Below are positions 8,622-17,543 of a stretch of DNA of 64,000 nt, in pieces (the first letter of the stretch is position 1; each line of letters starts with the position of its first letter). The position numbers and the translations under genes were made by a program. The notes under the pieces are model-generated. The model had not been told where the DNA came from. It was given only the letters and a program-made list of their open reading frames with translations, and ran no database searches. The DNA comes from Oscillospiraceae bacterium (GTDB taxonomy: Bacteria; Bacillota_A; Clostridia; Oscillospirales; WRJC01): assembly GCA_009782405.1 (NCBI GenBank), contig WRJC01000017.1:1-64000 (forward strand). The letters run 5' to 3'.

Positions 8622-9395
8622 ATGATGGAAATAAATACAGTCGAAATATTTCTTTCGGACAACTACGTCAGAATAGAGCTGTCCGACGGGAAAAAATACA
8701 GGATTTTGCTGAAAGATTACGAAAACCTGCCTTTTGAATGCAACCCGGAAAGCCGCCTCGAAAACATAAAAATCGATACGGAAAAAATAGGTTTGAGCGA
8801 GACCAACGGATATTTTGACGGCGACTGCGCGGCTTTCCTCGGTTTTCTCTCGAAAAAACACGCAATATACAAATCGGCCATAGCCAAGGTGGCCCTAACC
8901 GACATCCCCAAAAAACAGCTTTTCCAAAAGCTGTTTTTCGCCGTGCGCAAAAACGGCGGCATCGACACCGAAACGGCAAAAACGCTGTGCGCGCTCGTGT
9001 GCGCCGAATTCGAGGCGCACGGCTATATCGACGACCGCAGATACGCTGCGGAAAAGGCGAAATATTTAAAAGAATACAAAAAATACGGAAAAGGAAAAAT
9101 AAAGGAGCAGCTGTACCAAAAGGGCATACCGGGGGATATAATAAACGAAACTTTGGAGGACGAGTATTTTTCGGACGAAGAGGAAGAGCTTTCAAACATG
9201 CGGGAACTCCTCGAAAAAAAATACGGCAAGCAATTGGACAAGATGGACAAATCCGACAAAAACGCGGCGCAGAAGGCGATAAGCATGCTTGTGCGCAACG
9301 GATACAGGTATCAGGCGGCAAAAAACGAAATCGCGAAACTTTTGGAAGAAACAGACATAGATTATATGGAAGACGAGGATTATGCGGATGAATAG
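8622..9395 (+). CDS. recX: Regulatory protein RecX
   Basis: A 257-residue all-helical modulator that binds RecA filaments. The RecX tandem three-helix repeats are visible: YIDDRRYAAEKAKYLKEYKK, then YGKGKIKEQLYQKGIP, then a third repeat near KAISMLVRNGYRYQAAKNEI. The first 70 residues form an extra acidic N-terminal domain common in Firmicutes RecX. Two adjacent ATG codons occur at 8622 and 8625. It lies 18 bases after recA and its end overlaps the start of rimO by 14 bases, so the genes are likely one transcript. Confidence 0.92.
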   Translation: MMEINTVEIFLSDNYVRIELSDGKKYRILLKDYENLPFECNPESRLENIKIDTEKIGLSETNGYFDGDCAAFLGFLSKKHAIYKSAIAKVALTDIPKKQLFQKLFFAVRKNGGIDTETAKTLCALVCAEFEAHGYIDDRRYAAEKAKYLKEYKKYGKGKIKEQLYQKGIPGDIINETLEDEYFSDEEEELSNMRELLEKKYGKQLDKMDKSDKNAAQKAISMLVRNGYRYQAAKNEIAKLLEETDIDYMEDEDYADE

Positions 9396-10725
9396 CAGCT
9401 TCAAAGTCGGTTTTATCTCTCTCGGCTGCCCGAAAAACCAAATAGACACGGAGATAATGCTGAAGATTTTGGCCGATGGCGGTTATGAGATCGTCGCCGA
9501 GGACATAGCAGCCGACGTCGTGATCATCAACACGTGCGCTTTCATCGAAAGCGCGAAAAAAGAGGCGATAGACAACATACTCGACGTGGCCTGGCTCAAA
9601 ACAAACGGCAGCAGGCGTTTAAAAGGGATAATCGTCTGCGGCTGCCTCGCCCAGAGGTACAAAGAGGAAATTTTGAAGGAACTGCCGGAAGTCGACGCGC
9701 TCGTGGGGGTTTTTTCCATCCACGACATTTTGGCCGCAGTCAGGCACATAGAGTCCGGGCTCCCCGGCCGATATGTTTCTATCAAACCCTCCGAAGGCTT
9801 TGTTTTGGGCGGGGACAGGGTTTTGACCACCCCGGAATACATGGGGTACATAAAAATCGCGGAGGGCTGCGACAACTGTTGCTCGTATTGCGCGATCCCG
9901 TCGATTAGGGGCGGCTTTGCGCCGAGAGCCGAAGGGGAGATAGTAAAGGAAGCGGAGGAACTCGCGCAAATCGGAGTGGCGGAACTTTGCGTGGTGGCCC
10001 AGGATACGACAAGATACGAAAACCTGCCGGCGCTTTTGGAGAAACTCTGCGGCATCGGCGGGATAGAATGGATAAGGCTTTTGTACTGTTACCCCGACAA
10101 GATAACCGACGAATTGATAGAAACGATGAAAAGCCGGAAAAAAATAGCAAAATACATCGATATGCCCATACAGCATATATGCGATCCCGTGCTGGAGGCG
10201 ATGAACCGGAAAGGGGGGAGCGCCGCCATCAAGTCGGCGATCAGGCGCCTGCGCGAAAACATCCCCGGGATAACGATAAGGACCACGGTGATAGTCGGAT
10301 TTCCGGGGGAGACAAAAGAAATGTTCGGCGAGCTGTGCGAATTTTTGAAGGAAGCAAAATTCGAGCGTTTGGGAGCGTTCGCCTATTCGGCCGAAGAAGG
10401 GACTTTGGCCGCGGGTTTTGCGGGCCAAGTGGGCGAAAAAGAAAAAGAGCGCCGCCAAAAAGCCGTCATGTCGCTTCAAAAAAAAATAAACCGGGACTTA
10501 AACCAAAAAAAGCTCGGACAGACCATTAAAGTGCTGTGCGAAGGATTCGACAAGGCGAGCGGGGTGTATTACGGCAGGAGCGAGGCGGATGCGCCGGAAA
10601 TCGACGGCAAGATATATTTCGCCCCGGATCCGGGCGCGAAAAAGAAAATAAAGGAAGGCGATTTCGCCGAGGTGAAAATCGAGAGAGTGCTCGATTACGA
10701 TTTGTATGGGAAGTGCGGTATGTAA
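9382..10725 (+). CDS. rimO: Ribosomal protein S12 methylthiotransferase RimO
   Basis: A radical-SAM enzyme that methylthiolates an aspartate of ribosomal protein S12. It has 447 residues with the family order: N-terminal MTTase domain with three cysteines (LGCPKNQIDTE, INTCAF, VCGCLAQRY), radical-SAM cluster motif CDNCCSYC (CxxxCxxC), and a C-terminal TRAM domain. SLGCPKNQ and EGCDNCCSYCAIPSIRG separate RimO from MiaB. It overlaps recX; ATG codons at 9382 and 9388 are both possible starts. Confidence 0.95.
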   Translation: MRMNSSFKVGFISLGCPKNQIDTEIMLKILADGGYEIVAEDIAADVVIINTCAFIESAKKEAIDNILDVAWLKTNGSRRLKGIIVCGCLAQRYKEEILKELPEVDALVGVFSIHDILAAVRHIESGLPGRYVSIKPSEGFVLGGDRVLTTPEYMGYIKIAEGCDNCCSYCAIPSIRGGFAPRAEGEIVKEAEELAQIGVAELCVVAQDTTRYENLPALLEKLCGIGGIEWIRLLYCYPDKITDELIETMKSRKKIAKYIDMPIQHICDPVLEAMNRKGGSAAIKSAIRRLRENIPGITIRTTVIVGFPGETKEMFGELCEFLKEAKFERLGAFAYSAEEGTLAAGFAGQVGEKEKERRQKAVMSLQKKINRDLNQKKLGQTIKVLCEGFDKASGVYYGRSEADAPEIDGKIYFAPDPGAKKKIKEGDFAEVKIERVLDYDLYGKCGM

Positions 10726-10728
10726 TTC

Positions 10729-12111
10729 ATGGTAAAAGAAAAAAGTTTTTACAAAATGCTGCTCGTTTTGGGCTTGCCCGTGGCCTTTCAGAGCTTGATC
10801 TCGCTGAGCGTGGTTTTTTTGGACAATGTGATGGTGGGCAATATCCCGAACAACACCGAAGTGATGTTCGCAGGGGTCACGCAGGCCAACGCCATAACCA
10901 CGTTGTTCGCTTTTTTCATAAGGGGGCTCTCCGGCGGCTCGTCGCTGATGATCTCCCAGTATTGGGGCAAAAAGGATTTGGGCAAAATCAAGACGATTTT
11001 TTCCATAATATTCACGATAGGGCTTTCGCTTGCAACGATTGCGACCGTTCTCATTTTCCTTTTCCCCAAGGGGGCGATGTCGATAGTGACAAACAACAGC
11101 GAAGTCATAGACGCAGGGGCCCAGTACATAAAAATCGTCTGCTTTTCATATATGTTCTACATTCTGACCGAAACGTTCGTGACTATGCTGCGCTGCGTCG
11201 AGATAGTCAGGATTTCGCTGTACTTGTCGATCATTTCATTTTTTGTCAACCTGATCGGAAATTATCTTTTGATTTTCGGAAATGAGAGCCTGCATATACC
11301 CGCCCTTGGGGTGCGGGGCGCCGCCTTTGCCACGATATTTGCGAGGTTCGTCGAATTTTCTGTCGTGATGGCGTTCACTTTCAAAATCCAGAAACGCATT
11401 TCGATAAAGATAAAAGATTTGTTTTCCCACGACCGGCTCATGTGGAAAGATTACGCGAAATACGGGCTGCCAATCATGGTGGGAGACACCCAATGGGGGT
11501 TCGTGGGGCTTTTCAAGGCCATAATAATAGGCAGGCTCGGAAGCGACATGATGTCGGCGAACGGGATAGCCGAGGTGATCATGTCGCTTGCGGGCATATT
11601 CACGATGGGTCTGGGCAGCGCGGCCTGCGTTATCATCGGAAAGACAGTAGGGGCCAAACAATACGAAAAAACGCGGCAGTACTCGAATACGCTCCAAATA
11701 CTGTTCGCATCTTTCGGGATAGTCATGTGCGCGGCACTGTTTTTCGCGAAAACGCCGCTTTTGGCCCTATATGAAATCGTGAACAAGGGAAAGGGCGGAT
11801 TTGGCGCGGAGACGATGGAACTGGCCAAGACCTTTATTTCCATCGGGGCGTTCACGCTGTTGGGCACTTTTTACCACGCGACTTGCTTCACCGGCATAAA
11901 CAGGGGGGCAGGCGATGGAAAATTCGTTTTCAAAGTTGACATGGTATGCGGCTGGCTGATCGTCTTGCCGCTCACTTTCCTGAATGCGATCATAATCGGG
12001 TCGCCTCTTCCCATTGTGTTCCTGTGCGCGAAAATCGATCAGTGCTTCAAGTGGATCATCGCGTTTTTCCGGCTGCGCGGGGACAAATGGATCAGAAACA
12101 TCACGAGGTGA
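10729..12111 (+). CDS. MATE family efflux transporter
   Basis: A 460-residue inner-membrane protein of the multidrug and toxin extrusion family, expected to export small molecules against a Na+ or H+ gradient. About twelve hydrophobic segments are visible. The opening GLPVAFQSLISLSVVFLDNV and the middle YGLPIMVGDTQWGF are typical of the first helices of each half. It starts three bases after the rimO stop and so belongs to the same transcript. Substrate unknown. Confidence 0.9.
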   Translation: MVKEKSFYKMLLVLGLPVAFQSLISLSVVFLDNVMVGNIPNNTEVMFAGVTQANAITTLFAFFIRGLSGGSSLMISQYWGKKDLGKIKTIFSIIFTIGLSLATIATVLIFLFPKGAMSIVTNNSEVIDAGAQYIKIVCFSYMFYILTETFVTMLRCVEIVRISLYLSIISFFVNLIGNYLLIFGNESLHIPALGVRGAAFATIFARFVEFSVVMAFTFKIQKRISIKIKDLFSHDRLMWKDYAKYGLPIMVGDTQWGFVGLFKAIIIGRLGSDMMSANGIAEVIMSLAGIFTMGLGSAACVIIGKTVGAKQYEKTRQYSNTLQILFASFGIVMCAALFFAKTPLLALYEIVNKGKGGFGAETMELAKTFISIGAFTLLGTFYHATCFTGINRGAGDGKFVFKVDMVCGWLIVLPLTFLNAIIIGSPLPIVFLCAKIDQCFKWIIAFFRLRGDKWIRNITR

Positions 12112-12114
12112 AAT

Positions 12115-12921
12115 TCAATTGAACCACAGCGGTTTTTTGTATACGCGCGAGGCGCCGGGCTTCTTTTTGCCGCCCAAGATGCCCAGCGCCAAAAACAATA
12201 TCACAAACAAAGCCGCCGTGCCGACTGCGACTTGGACGATCCCCGCTATGTTCGATTTTGATTCCGGTTCGACGGGAACGGAAACAACGTTGGATTCGTG
12301 CCCGTGGCTGTCTACTTTGTGATGGTCGTCGAAAAGATCCGCGAGATTGTCATATGCCGCCAAAAATGCGCCGTTGGAGTCAAAGCTTTCTTCTCCGGAA
12401 CCGGCAAAGCACGATCCCAAAATTTCTTTGATTTGGCCGTCTGAAATGTAGTCCACGTTTCTGCCCTTGTGGTAAGCGTAGGGCTGGCTTCCCCCGCCGA
12501 ATAAATCCTCAAAGAAATGGCCGATGTTTTCCCCGATTCCGCCGGAGGATTTTTCGACACAGACAACAAACAGCAATCCTTCGTCTCCCATTTCATGGCT
12601 TTCAAACAGTTTTCCGGCCATTTTTTCCAAGTCTTTTTTGCCGCTCTTGTCTTTTTCCGTAAAAACCGCAATTTTGGCTTTCCCTCCGGTGAGTTCCGAC
12701 AGGGCGGCGCCGCGCCCATTCATCTTTTGGATTGTTCCGTCGCTCAAAATATTTGCATCGTCGTAAACCCCCGGCGACATGCCGGGTTTTTGCGGTTTTT
12801 CGAATACGCGCACAGAAAGCAGAAAGGCGGCCACAATCATCAAAACCGAAATCACTTTCGCCGTTTGCAGTTTTGTTTTGTTCAATCTCAAATATTTTTC
12901 TTTTATGTTTTCTTCGTTCAT
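12115..12921 (-). CDS. Membrane-anchored TPM domain protein
   Basis: A 268-residue protein with an N-terminal membrane helix (about 20-40), an extracytoplasmic TPM domain starting at SPGVYDDANILSDGTIQKMN, and a second helix near 225-250 (VAVGTAALFVILFLALGILG) before a basic tail. TPM domains appear in envelope-repair and phosphatase-like proteins; the enzymatic role here is unproven. It is the last gene of a leftward cluster xpaC-telA-TPM, an arrangement seen in other Firmicutes. It converges on the MATE gene with only three bases between stops. Confidence 0.75.
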   Translation of the reverse strand: MNEENIKEKYLRLNKTKLQTAKVISVLMIVAAFLLSVRVFEKPQKPGMSPGVYDDANILSDGTIQKMNGRGAALSELTGGKAKIAVFTEKDKSGKKDLEKMAGKLFESHEMGDEGLLFVVCVEKSSGGIGENIGHFFEDLFGGGSQPYAYHKGRNVDYISDGQIKEILGSCFAGSGEESFDSNGAFLAAYDNLADLFDDHHKVDSHGHESNVVSVPVEPESKSNIAGIVQVAVGTAALFVILFLALGILGGKKKPGASRVYKKPLWFN

Positions 12922-12996
12922 CGCGATGCCGCCTTTCGTTGATAATTGTGATAATTTGTAACTGGCTTTTGGTATTTTCCCGTTATGCGTTGCGCG

Positions 12997-14166
12997 TCAA
13001 TTCCTGAGGTTTAACAGTTTTGTTTTGAGTTCGCCCTCGATCTGTTTGAGTTCGCCTTCCGCCTGTTCCCTTTTGCTCCTGCCGTCCTCCTGTATCCTGA
13101 TCACTTCGTCGAAAGTCGAGATGAGCGTTTGGTTGGTGTATTTCAGCGTCTCTATGTCTATTACGCCCCTCTCCGATTCTTTCGCTATGTCGATGGTGCC
13201 CATTTTCAGCATTTCGGCGTTTTTTTTCAGCATCTGGTTAGTCAGGTCCGTGACTTCCTTTTGGGCCTTCATCGCATTCTGCGAATTCGATATGCCCAAG
13301 GCCATCACTATCTGGCTTTTCCACAGCGGGATTGTGTTCACGATCGAAGACTGGATTTTTTCGACGAGCATGGTGTCGTTGTTCTGTATCATCCTTATCT
13401 GAGGGGCCATCTGGAGCGAGACATTGCGCGTCAGCTTCAAATCGTAGAGTTTTTTCTCGAATCTGTCGCACATGGAAGTCAAATCGTGCGCTTGTTGGGC
13501 GTCGATCGGGTCCCCCGAGGCTTTCGCTTTCTCCTGCATGGCTTTTAGTTCGGTTTCCCTTGTTTCGGCCAATTTTTTGTCCCCTGCGGCGATGTACAGC
13601 GTGAGTTCCTTGAAATATCCTTTGTTCATTTCATACATTTTGTCGAGCACCATGACGTCTTTCAAAAGTTTTTGCTGGTGGCCCTTGAGCGAAACCGAAA
13701 TCGCATCCACATTTTTTTCGACAGAGGTATAGGAACTCTTGATTCTGTCGATCGATTGTTTCCCTTTGGAAAAAAGGCCCATGAACCCGCCTTTTTTTTC
13801 GTCTGTGGAATCGGAGTTGAAGTTTTTGAGTTCCACCACCAAGTTTGTGAGCATCGCCCCCACTTCCCCGGTGTCTTTGGTGCGCACGCTCTGCAGCGCC
13901 GAATCCGAAAAGTTCGCGATATTTTTTTGGGCTGAGGCGCCGTACAGCAAAATCACATTGTTGTTATTCAAGTCTATCTGCTTTGAAAACTCCTCGACCA
14001 TTTTCTTTTCTTCTTCGGAAAGTTTTTCGAGTTCCTCGGTTTTTATGACAGGATCCTTTTTTTCCAGCACCACGATTTCAGCGGGCTTTCCCTCCGATTC
14101 CTTCCCGTCCAGTTCGTCGAGGCTTGTGGTGAGGGTGAGCTGCGGGATTTTTATTTCTTCATCCAT
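12997..14166 (-). CDS. Toxic anion resistance protein, TelA family
   Basis: A 389-residue cytoplasmic, largely coiled-coil protein of the TelA/KlaA family (PF05816), named from tellurite resistance but more generally linked to envelope stress and phage or colicin resistance. Recognisable blocks are QIDLNNNNVILLYGASAQKN, GFMGLFSKGKQSIDRIKSSY and WKSQIVMALGISNSQNAMKA. It has its own promoter at 14218-14246 and a large inverted repeat in its leader. It lies between xpaC and the TPM gene. Confidence 0.9.
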   Translation of the reverse strand: MDEEIKIPQLTLTTSLDELDGKESEGKPAEIVVLEKKDPVIKTEELEKLSEEEKKMVEEFSKQIDLNNNNVILLYGASAQKNIANFSDSALQSVRTKDTGEVGAMLTNLVVELKNFNSDSTDEKKGGFMGLFSKGKQSIDRIKSSYTSVEKNVDAISVSLKGHQQKLLKDVMVLDKMYEMNKGYFKELTLYIAAGDKKLAETRETELKAMQEKAKASGDPIDAQQAHDLTSMCDRFEKKLYDLKLTRNVSLQMAPQIRMIQNNDTMLVEKIQSSIVNTIPLWKSQIVMALGISNSQNAMKAQKEVTDLTNQMLKKNAEMLKMGTIDIAKESERGVIDIETLKYTNQTLISTFDEVIRIQEDGRSKREQAEGELKQIEGELKTKLLNLRN

Positions 14167-14184
14167 TCGAAAATCTCCTTACAC

Positions 14185-14222
14185 ATAATTAATAATTCAT
14201 AGTTTTCCTGATTATTAATTAT
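14185..14222 (-). repeat. 12-bp perfect inverted repeat in the telA leader
   Basis: ATAATTAATAAT (14185-14196) and ATTATTAATTAT (14211-14222) are exact reverse complements separated by 14 bases. The upstream arm overlaps the -10 element of the telA promoter, so the repeat could be an operator or an RNA hairpin at the start of the message. Confidence 0.6.
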
Positions 14223-14246
14223 AGCGCATAATTTCCCGCTTGTCAA
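14218..14246 (-). promoter_or_regulatory. telA promoter
   Basis: TTGACA (14241-14246), 17 bases, TATAAT (14218-14223) on the minus strand. The -35 overlaps the stop codon of xpaC, so telA can be expressed apart from xpaC. Confidence 0.75.
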
Positions 14247-15076
14247 TCGAAAAATGAGTTTTTCGGGTCGTTTTGGGTATCTTTTTCGCCGATGGGATTT
14301 TTTTCGATCAAACCCTCTTTTGAAAGCACCGCCTCGAGCACGTCGATGTCGGTGGTTATGTCGATCATTTCGTCGGAGAACATATTGTCGAGCTCTTTTT
14401 CAAACGCTTTCCGCACGAAAGGCAGCGATTCCTCGACGCGCTTTTTGGTTTCGGTGGCGTTTTCGCCCGTGAGTTCCTGGCTTTCGATTCTCCTGTAGCT
14501 GTTCAGGATTTTTATGGTGGTGGGCATATAGTAGTCAAAAAACTGCGTGAGCTGTTCGATTTTCCTTGTTTTCGAAGCTTCGGTTTTTTCGTTCAGGTGG
14601 AACTGTATTTTTTTCAGGTTTTTTTCGATTTCGCCGAGTTCAGCCGAAACGAATTCGTCCCCGATGGAATCGTTTAGGAGTTTGATTTCGATGAAATACA
14701 AATTTATCCTTTCGTTGAGGTCTTTCAGTTCGCGCTCTTCGGGGGTGAGCGGGACGGCCGGCGCGGCCGCTTCCTTTTTTTCGTTTTTTTCATTTGCGGC
14801 AGATTCCTTTTTCGCCTCCATCATTATCTCTATTTTTTTCGCGGGGAATTTTTTCTTGGCTATCTGGTAGATTATAAATGACAGGACGGCAGTCAAGAAA
14901 ATTTTGGTGGGGCTGAATAATCCGTGGAAAACGACTGCGACGGCAAGCCAGGTCAACCCCACCGACAGGATGGGGAAAGCGGATTTTTTTTCCGCCTCCG
15001 CCATTTTTTTCTCCCGGTCCAAATTTTCGCCCGGGTTCGGCTCTTTTTCAAAATTATTTTTCGAATTGTTGTTCAT
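14243..15076 (-). CDS. xpaC: XpaC-like (5-bromo-4-chloroindolyl phosphate hydrolysis) family protein
   Basis: A 277-residue protein with two membrane segments near 33-65 (FPILSVGLTWLAVAVVFHGL and FLTAVLSFIIYQIA) and a long cytoplasmic helical domain. The family core is the stretch SIGDEFVSAELGEIEKNLKK and TQFFDYYMPTTIKILNSYRR (PF10112). XpaC proteins are commonly encoded beside TelA, as here; despite the name, an enzymatic activity is doubtful. A consensus promoter lies upstream, divergent from the Uma2 promoter. Confidence 0.85.
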   Translation of the reverse strand: MNNNSKNNFEKEPNPGENLDREKKMAEAEKKSAFPILSVGLTWLAVAVVFHGLFSPTKIFLTAVLSFIIYQIAKKKFPAKKIEIMMEAKKESAANEKNEKKEAAAPAVPLTPEERELKDLNERINLYFIEIKLLNDSIGDEFVSAELGEIEKNLKKIQFHLNEKTEASKTRKIEQLTQFFDYYMPTTIKILNSYRRIESQELTGENATETKKRVEESLPFVRKAFEKELDNMFSDEMIDITTDIDVLEAVLSKEGLIEKNPIGEKDTQNDPKNSFFD

Positions 15077-15127
15077 AATCCGCGAATCTCCTTTGTATAA
15101 TTATTTTCATATTTTATAAACAACAAT

Positions 15128-15156
15128 ATTATACACCATATAACATCATATGTCAA
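15128..15156 (-). promoter_or_regulatory. xpaC promoter
   Basis: Perfect TTGACA (15151-15156), 17-base spacer, perfect TATAAT (15128-15133) on the minus strand. Confidence 0.8.
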
Positions 15157-15200
15157 GCGAAAATCGAAAAAAAATAAAAAAATTTTCAAAAATTTTTCCC

Positions 15201-15229
15201 TTGACATAATCCCGAAAAAATATTATACT
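15201..15229 (+). promoter_or_regulatory. Uma2 gene promoter
   Basis: TTGACA (15201-15206), 17 bases, TATACT (15224-15229), 43 bases before the chosen ATG at 15272. Confidence 0.75.
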
Positions 15230-15271
15230 ATAGGCATGGCAAAACATGAAATTAACGGAGGGTACGTTTTT

Positions 15272-15880
15272 ATGAATGCACCGATCAGCCAAAAAATAGC
15301 TTTTTATACAATCGAGGAATTTTTTGAAATCTACGGCGAAAAAGACGAGCGCTACGAGCTCATAGACGGAATCCCGTACATGATGGCCGCCCCGAACACG
15401 GATCATCAAGCCCTGAGCATGTTTTTGAGTGCCACAATATGGAATTTCCTCAAAGGCAAAAAATGCAGGGTCTTCGCCGCTCCATACGACGTTTTTTTGA
15501 GCGAAAGCAAAAAAAGCGAGAGCGGCATATTCTCAAAAATCAAAAAAATCAGGGGTACGGTCGTGCAGCCCGATTTGATCGTCGTGTGCGACCCCGACAA
15601 AATCAAGCCCGACGGCTGCCACGGCGCGCCCGATTTGGTCGTGGAAATAATGAGCGAATCGACCAAAACCAAAGACGAATCCCTGAAACTGTACAAATAT
15701 TTTTCAAGCGGCGTAAAGGAATATTGGCTCATTGACCCAAAAGAGCAAACCGTGCAGCTCTATCACAAGCCAAAAGCCACGGGCAACAAGGCGACGGTGG
15801 ATATGCTCGATTTCGGGGATACGATAAAAAGCCGCGTTTTGGAAGGGCTCGAGATAGATTTGGCGCAGTTTGCCGAATGA
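15272..15880 (+). CDS. Uma2 family PD-(D/E)XK endonuclease-like protein
   Basis: A 202-residue protein of the Uma2 (DUF820) family, a restriction-endonuclease-like fold whose biological role is unknown. The signature acidic residues lie in VQPDLIVVCDPDKI and GAPDLVVEIMSEST, followed by the conserved KLYKYFSSGVKEYWLIDP. An in-frame ATG at 15236 exists, but GGAGGG at 15257-15262 is nine bases before the ATG at 15272, which is therefore preferred. It is a single-gene unit with its own promoter, though the GH4 gene follows after 41 bases. Confidence 0.85.
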   Translation: MNAPISQKIAFYTIEEFFEIYGEKDERYELIDGIPYMMAAPNTDHQALSMFLSATIWNFLKGKKCRVFAAPYDVFLSESKKSESGIFSKIKKIRGTVVQPDLIVVCDPDKIKPDGCHGAPDLVVEIMSESTKTKDESLKLYKYFSSGVKEYWLIDPKEQTVQLYHKPKATGNKATVDMLDFGDTIKSRVLEGLEIDLAQFAE

Positions 15881-15921
15881 TGAAATAATGAATATAATAT
15901 AAAAACGGAGGTAAAAAACAC

Positions 15922-17340
15922 ATGAAAAACAAAATCGCCCTAATCGGCGCGGGCAGCATCGTTTTTTGCAAAACCCTGCTCAACGACATGTTCAACACGC
16001 CCTCGCTCGCAAATTTCGAGTATGCGCTGATGTCCCCCACCCCGCAAAAAATCGAGAAGATGAAAAATTATGCGCAAAAAATCATCGACAAGAACAAGCT
16101 GGGAGCCCGCGTCTACGCCACCACCGACAGGAGCGAAGCGCTCAAGGACGCCAAATACGTGATTTTGATGTTCCAGATCGGCGGCAACGAAGCTTTCAAG
16201 CTGGATTACGAAATCCCCCTGAAATACGGCGTGGACCAGTGCATAGGCGATTCGATGGGCCCCGGAGGAATATTCAGGTTTTTGCGCACCTACAACGTGC
16301 TTGGCGACATTGACCGCGACATGGCCGAACTTTGCCCCGGCGCCACCGTGCTCAACTATGTGAATCCCATGGGCATGGTCTGCACGTATCTCGGCAAGGC
16401 CACGAAGATGAAATATATCGGGCTTTGCCACGGGGTCCAGACCACCATGGATCTGATTTCGGGTTATACGGACACTCCGAAAAATGAAATCGACTTTGTG
16501 GCCGCCGGGATAAACCACATGGCCTGGTTCTTGAAGCTCGAACACAACGGAATCGACCTATACCCCAAACTCAAAGAAAACATGGAAAAGCCCGAGTATT
16601 ACATCAACGAAAAAGTGCGCGGCGAAGTGATGCGCCACTATGGATATTTCATGACTGAGTCCACGGGGCATCTCTCCGAATATCTCCCCTGGTTCAGGAA
16701 AAACGAAAAATCGCTCGATCTGTACTGCGACCAGCCGGATTTCGGCGGGGCGAGCGGCGCATACTATAAATTCTCCTCGGCGGTGCAGGAAAAATTCAAC
16801 AGAATCGACGTTCTTTCGATCGAAACCGGCGAACTCGAGCCAAGGAGCAAGGAATACTGCTCGTACATACTCGAAGCCATCGAGACAAATGTGGCCTTCA
16901 GGCTCAACGGCAACGTGCAAAACAAAAACTATATAACAAACCTGCCAAACGGCGCCTGCGTCGAAGTTCCCGTCTATGTAGACCGCGAAGGGCTGCACCC
17001 GCTCACAGTGGGGGATTTGCCTTCCCAGCTCGCCGCCATGAACCAGTCCAACATCACCGTGCAGGGCCTGGCCGTCGAGGCGGCGATGAAAGTCGACGCC
17101 GAACTCGCCTTTGCGGCGGTTTCGATGGATCCGCTGACTTCTGCTGTGCTGAACCTTTCCGAAATCAGGGCGATGACAGCCGAAATGTTCGCCGCCGAGG
17201 CCAAATGGATGCCCGAATTCAGCAAAAAATCGCTGAAAAAAGTGAGCGACATAAACGTCCCCGAGGGTACGGTCGGAGCCCCGGTGCCCCAGGACCCGGC
17301 GCTGGCCATCAACAACAGATTCGGCAAACTGGGCGGGTAA
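15922..17340 (+). CDS. Glycoside hydrolase family 4 (alpha-galactosidase or alpha-glucuronidase type)
   Basis: A 472-residue NAD+ and Mn2+-dependent glycosidase acting by oxidation-elimination in the cytoplasm. The Rossmann start IALIGAGSIVF, the GDSMGPGGIFRFLRTYNV loop, NPMGM, and the metal-binding CHGV motif (Cys169, His170) are intact. GH4 specificity follows the residues after the metal Cys: CHS marks many alpha-galactosidases while CHG has been linked to alpha-glucuronidases, so uronide substrates are plausible and fit the sugar-acid genes elsewhere in the window. ACGGAGG precedes the ATG. A gene remnant and then a binding lipoprotein follow. Confidence 0.88.
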   Translation: MKNKIALIGAGSIVFCKTLLNDMFNTPSLANFEYALMSPTPQKIEKMKNYAQKIIDKNKLGARVYATTDRSEALKDAKYVILMFQIGGNEAFKLDYEIPLKYGVDQCIGDSMGPGGIFRFLRTYNVLGDIDRDMAELCPGATVLNYVNPMGMVCTYLGKATKMKYIGLCHGVQTTMDLISGYTDTPKNEIDFVAAGINHMAWFLKLEHNGIDLYPKLKENMEKPEYYINEKVRGEVMRHYGYFMTESTGHLSEYLPWFRKNEKSLDLYCDQPDFGGASGAYYKFSSAVQEKFNRIDVLSIETGELEPRSKEYCSYILEAIETNVAFRLNGNVQNKNYITNLPNGACVEVPVYVDREGLHPLTVGDLPSQLAAMNQSNITVQGLAVEAAMKVDAELAFAAVSMDPLTSAVLNLSEIRAMTAEMFAAEAKWMPEFSKKSLKKVSDINVPEGTVGAPVPQDPALAINNRFGKLGG

Positions 17341-17461
17341 TTTTAAACGATGGAGGAAATCAGATGGATTTCAAGAAATCGAAAGGGTTCTGGGATTTGA
17401 CGGAGCGGTTTCGCAGCCGGTGGAACCGGTCATAATAAGGAAAATGACAGCGCTGGATTGA
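17341..17461 (+). pseudogene. Short frames after the GH4 gene: remnant or small gene
   Basis: GGAGG at 17352-17356 precedes an ATG at 17364 that opens only 23 residues (to 17435). In the +2 frame the same stretch reads without a start as a protein-like tail, SDGFQEIERVLGFDGAVSQP then VEPVIIRKMTALD, ending TGA at 17459-17461. The two readings suggest a gene trimmed by deletion or frameshift, whose start and end remain in different frames. No family is recognised. Confidence 0.3.
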
Positions 17462-17479
17462 TTATCGCCAAAAACCGCA

Positions 17480-17510
17480 GAGGTTGCCCTCCAAGATGGG
17501 GGGCAACCTC
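17480..17510 (+). repeat. 10-bp perfect stem-loop between GH4 and the binding lipoprotein
   Basis: GAGGTTGCCC (17480-17489) pairs exactly with GGGCAACCTC (17501-17510) around an 11-base loop that can add further GC pairs. No T tract follows, so it is not a standard terminator. It lies 33 bases before the lipoprotein ATG and may be an mRNA stabilising or processing stem in an operon. Confidence 0.55.
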
Positions 17511-17543
17511 GAAATCCGCTAAAATATGGAAAGGGAATGCGTT

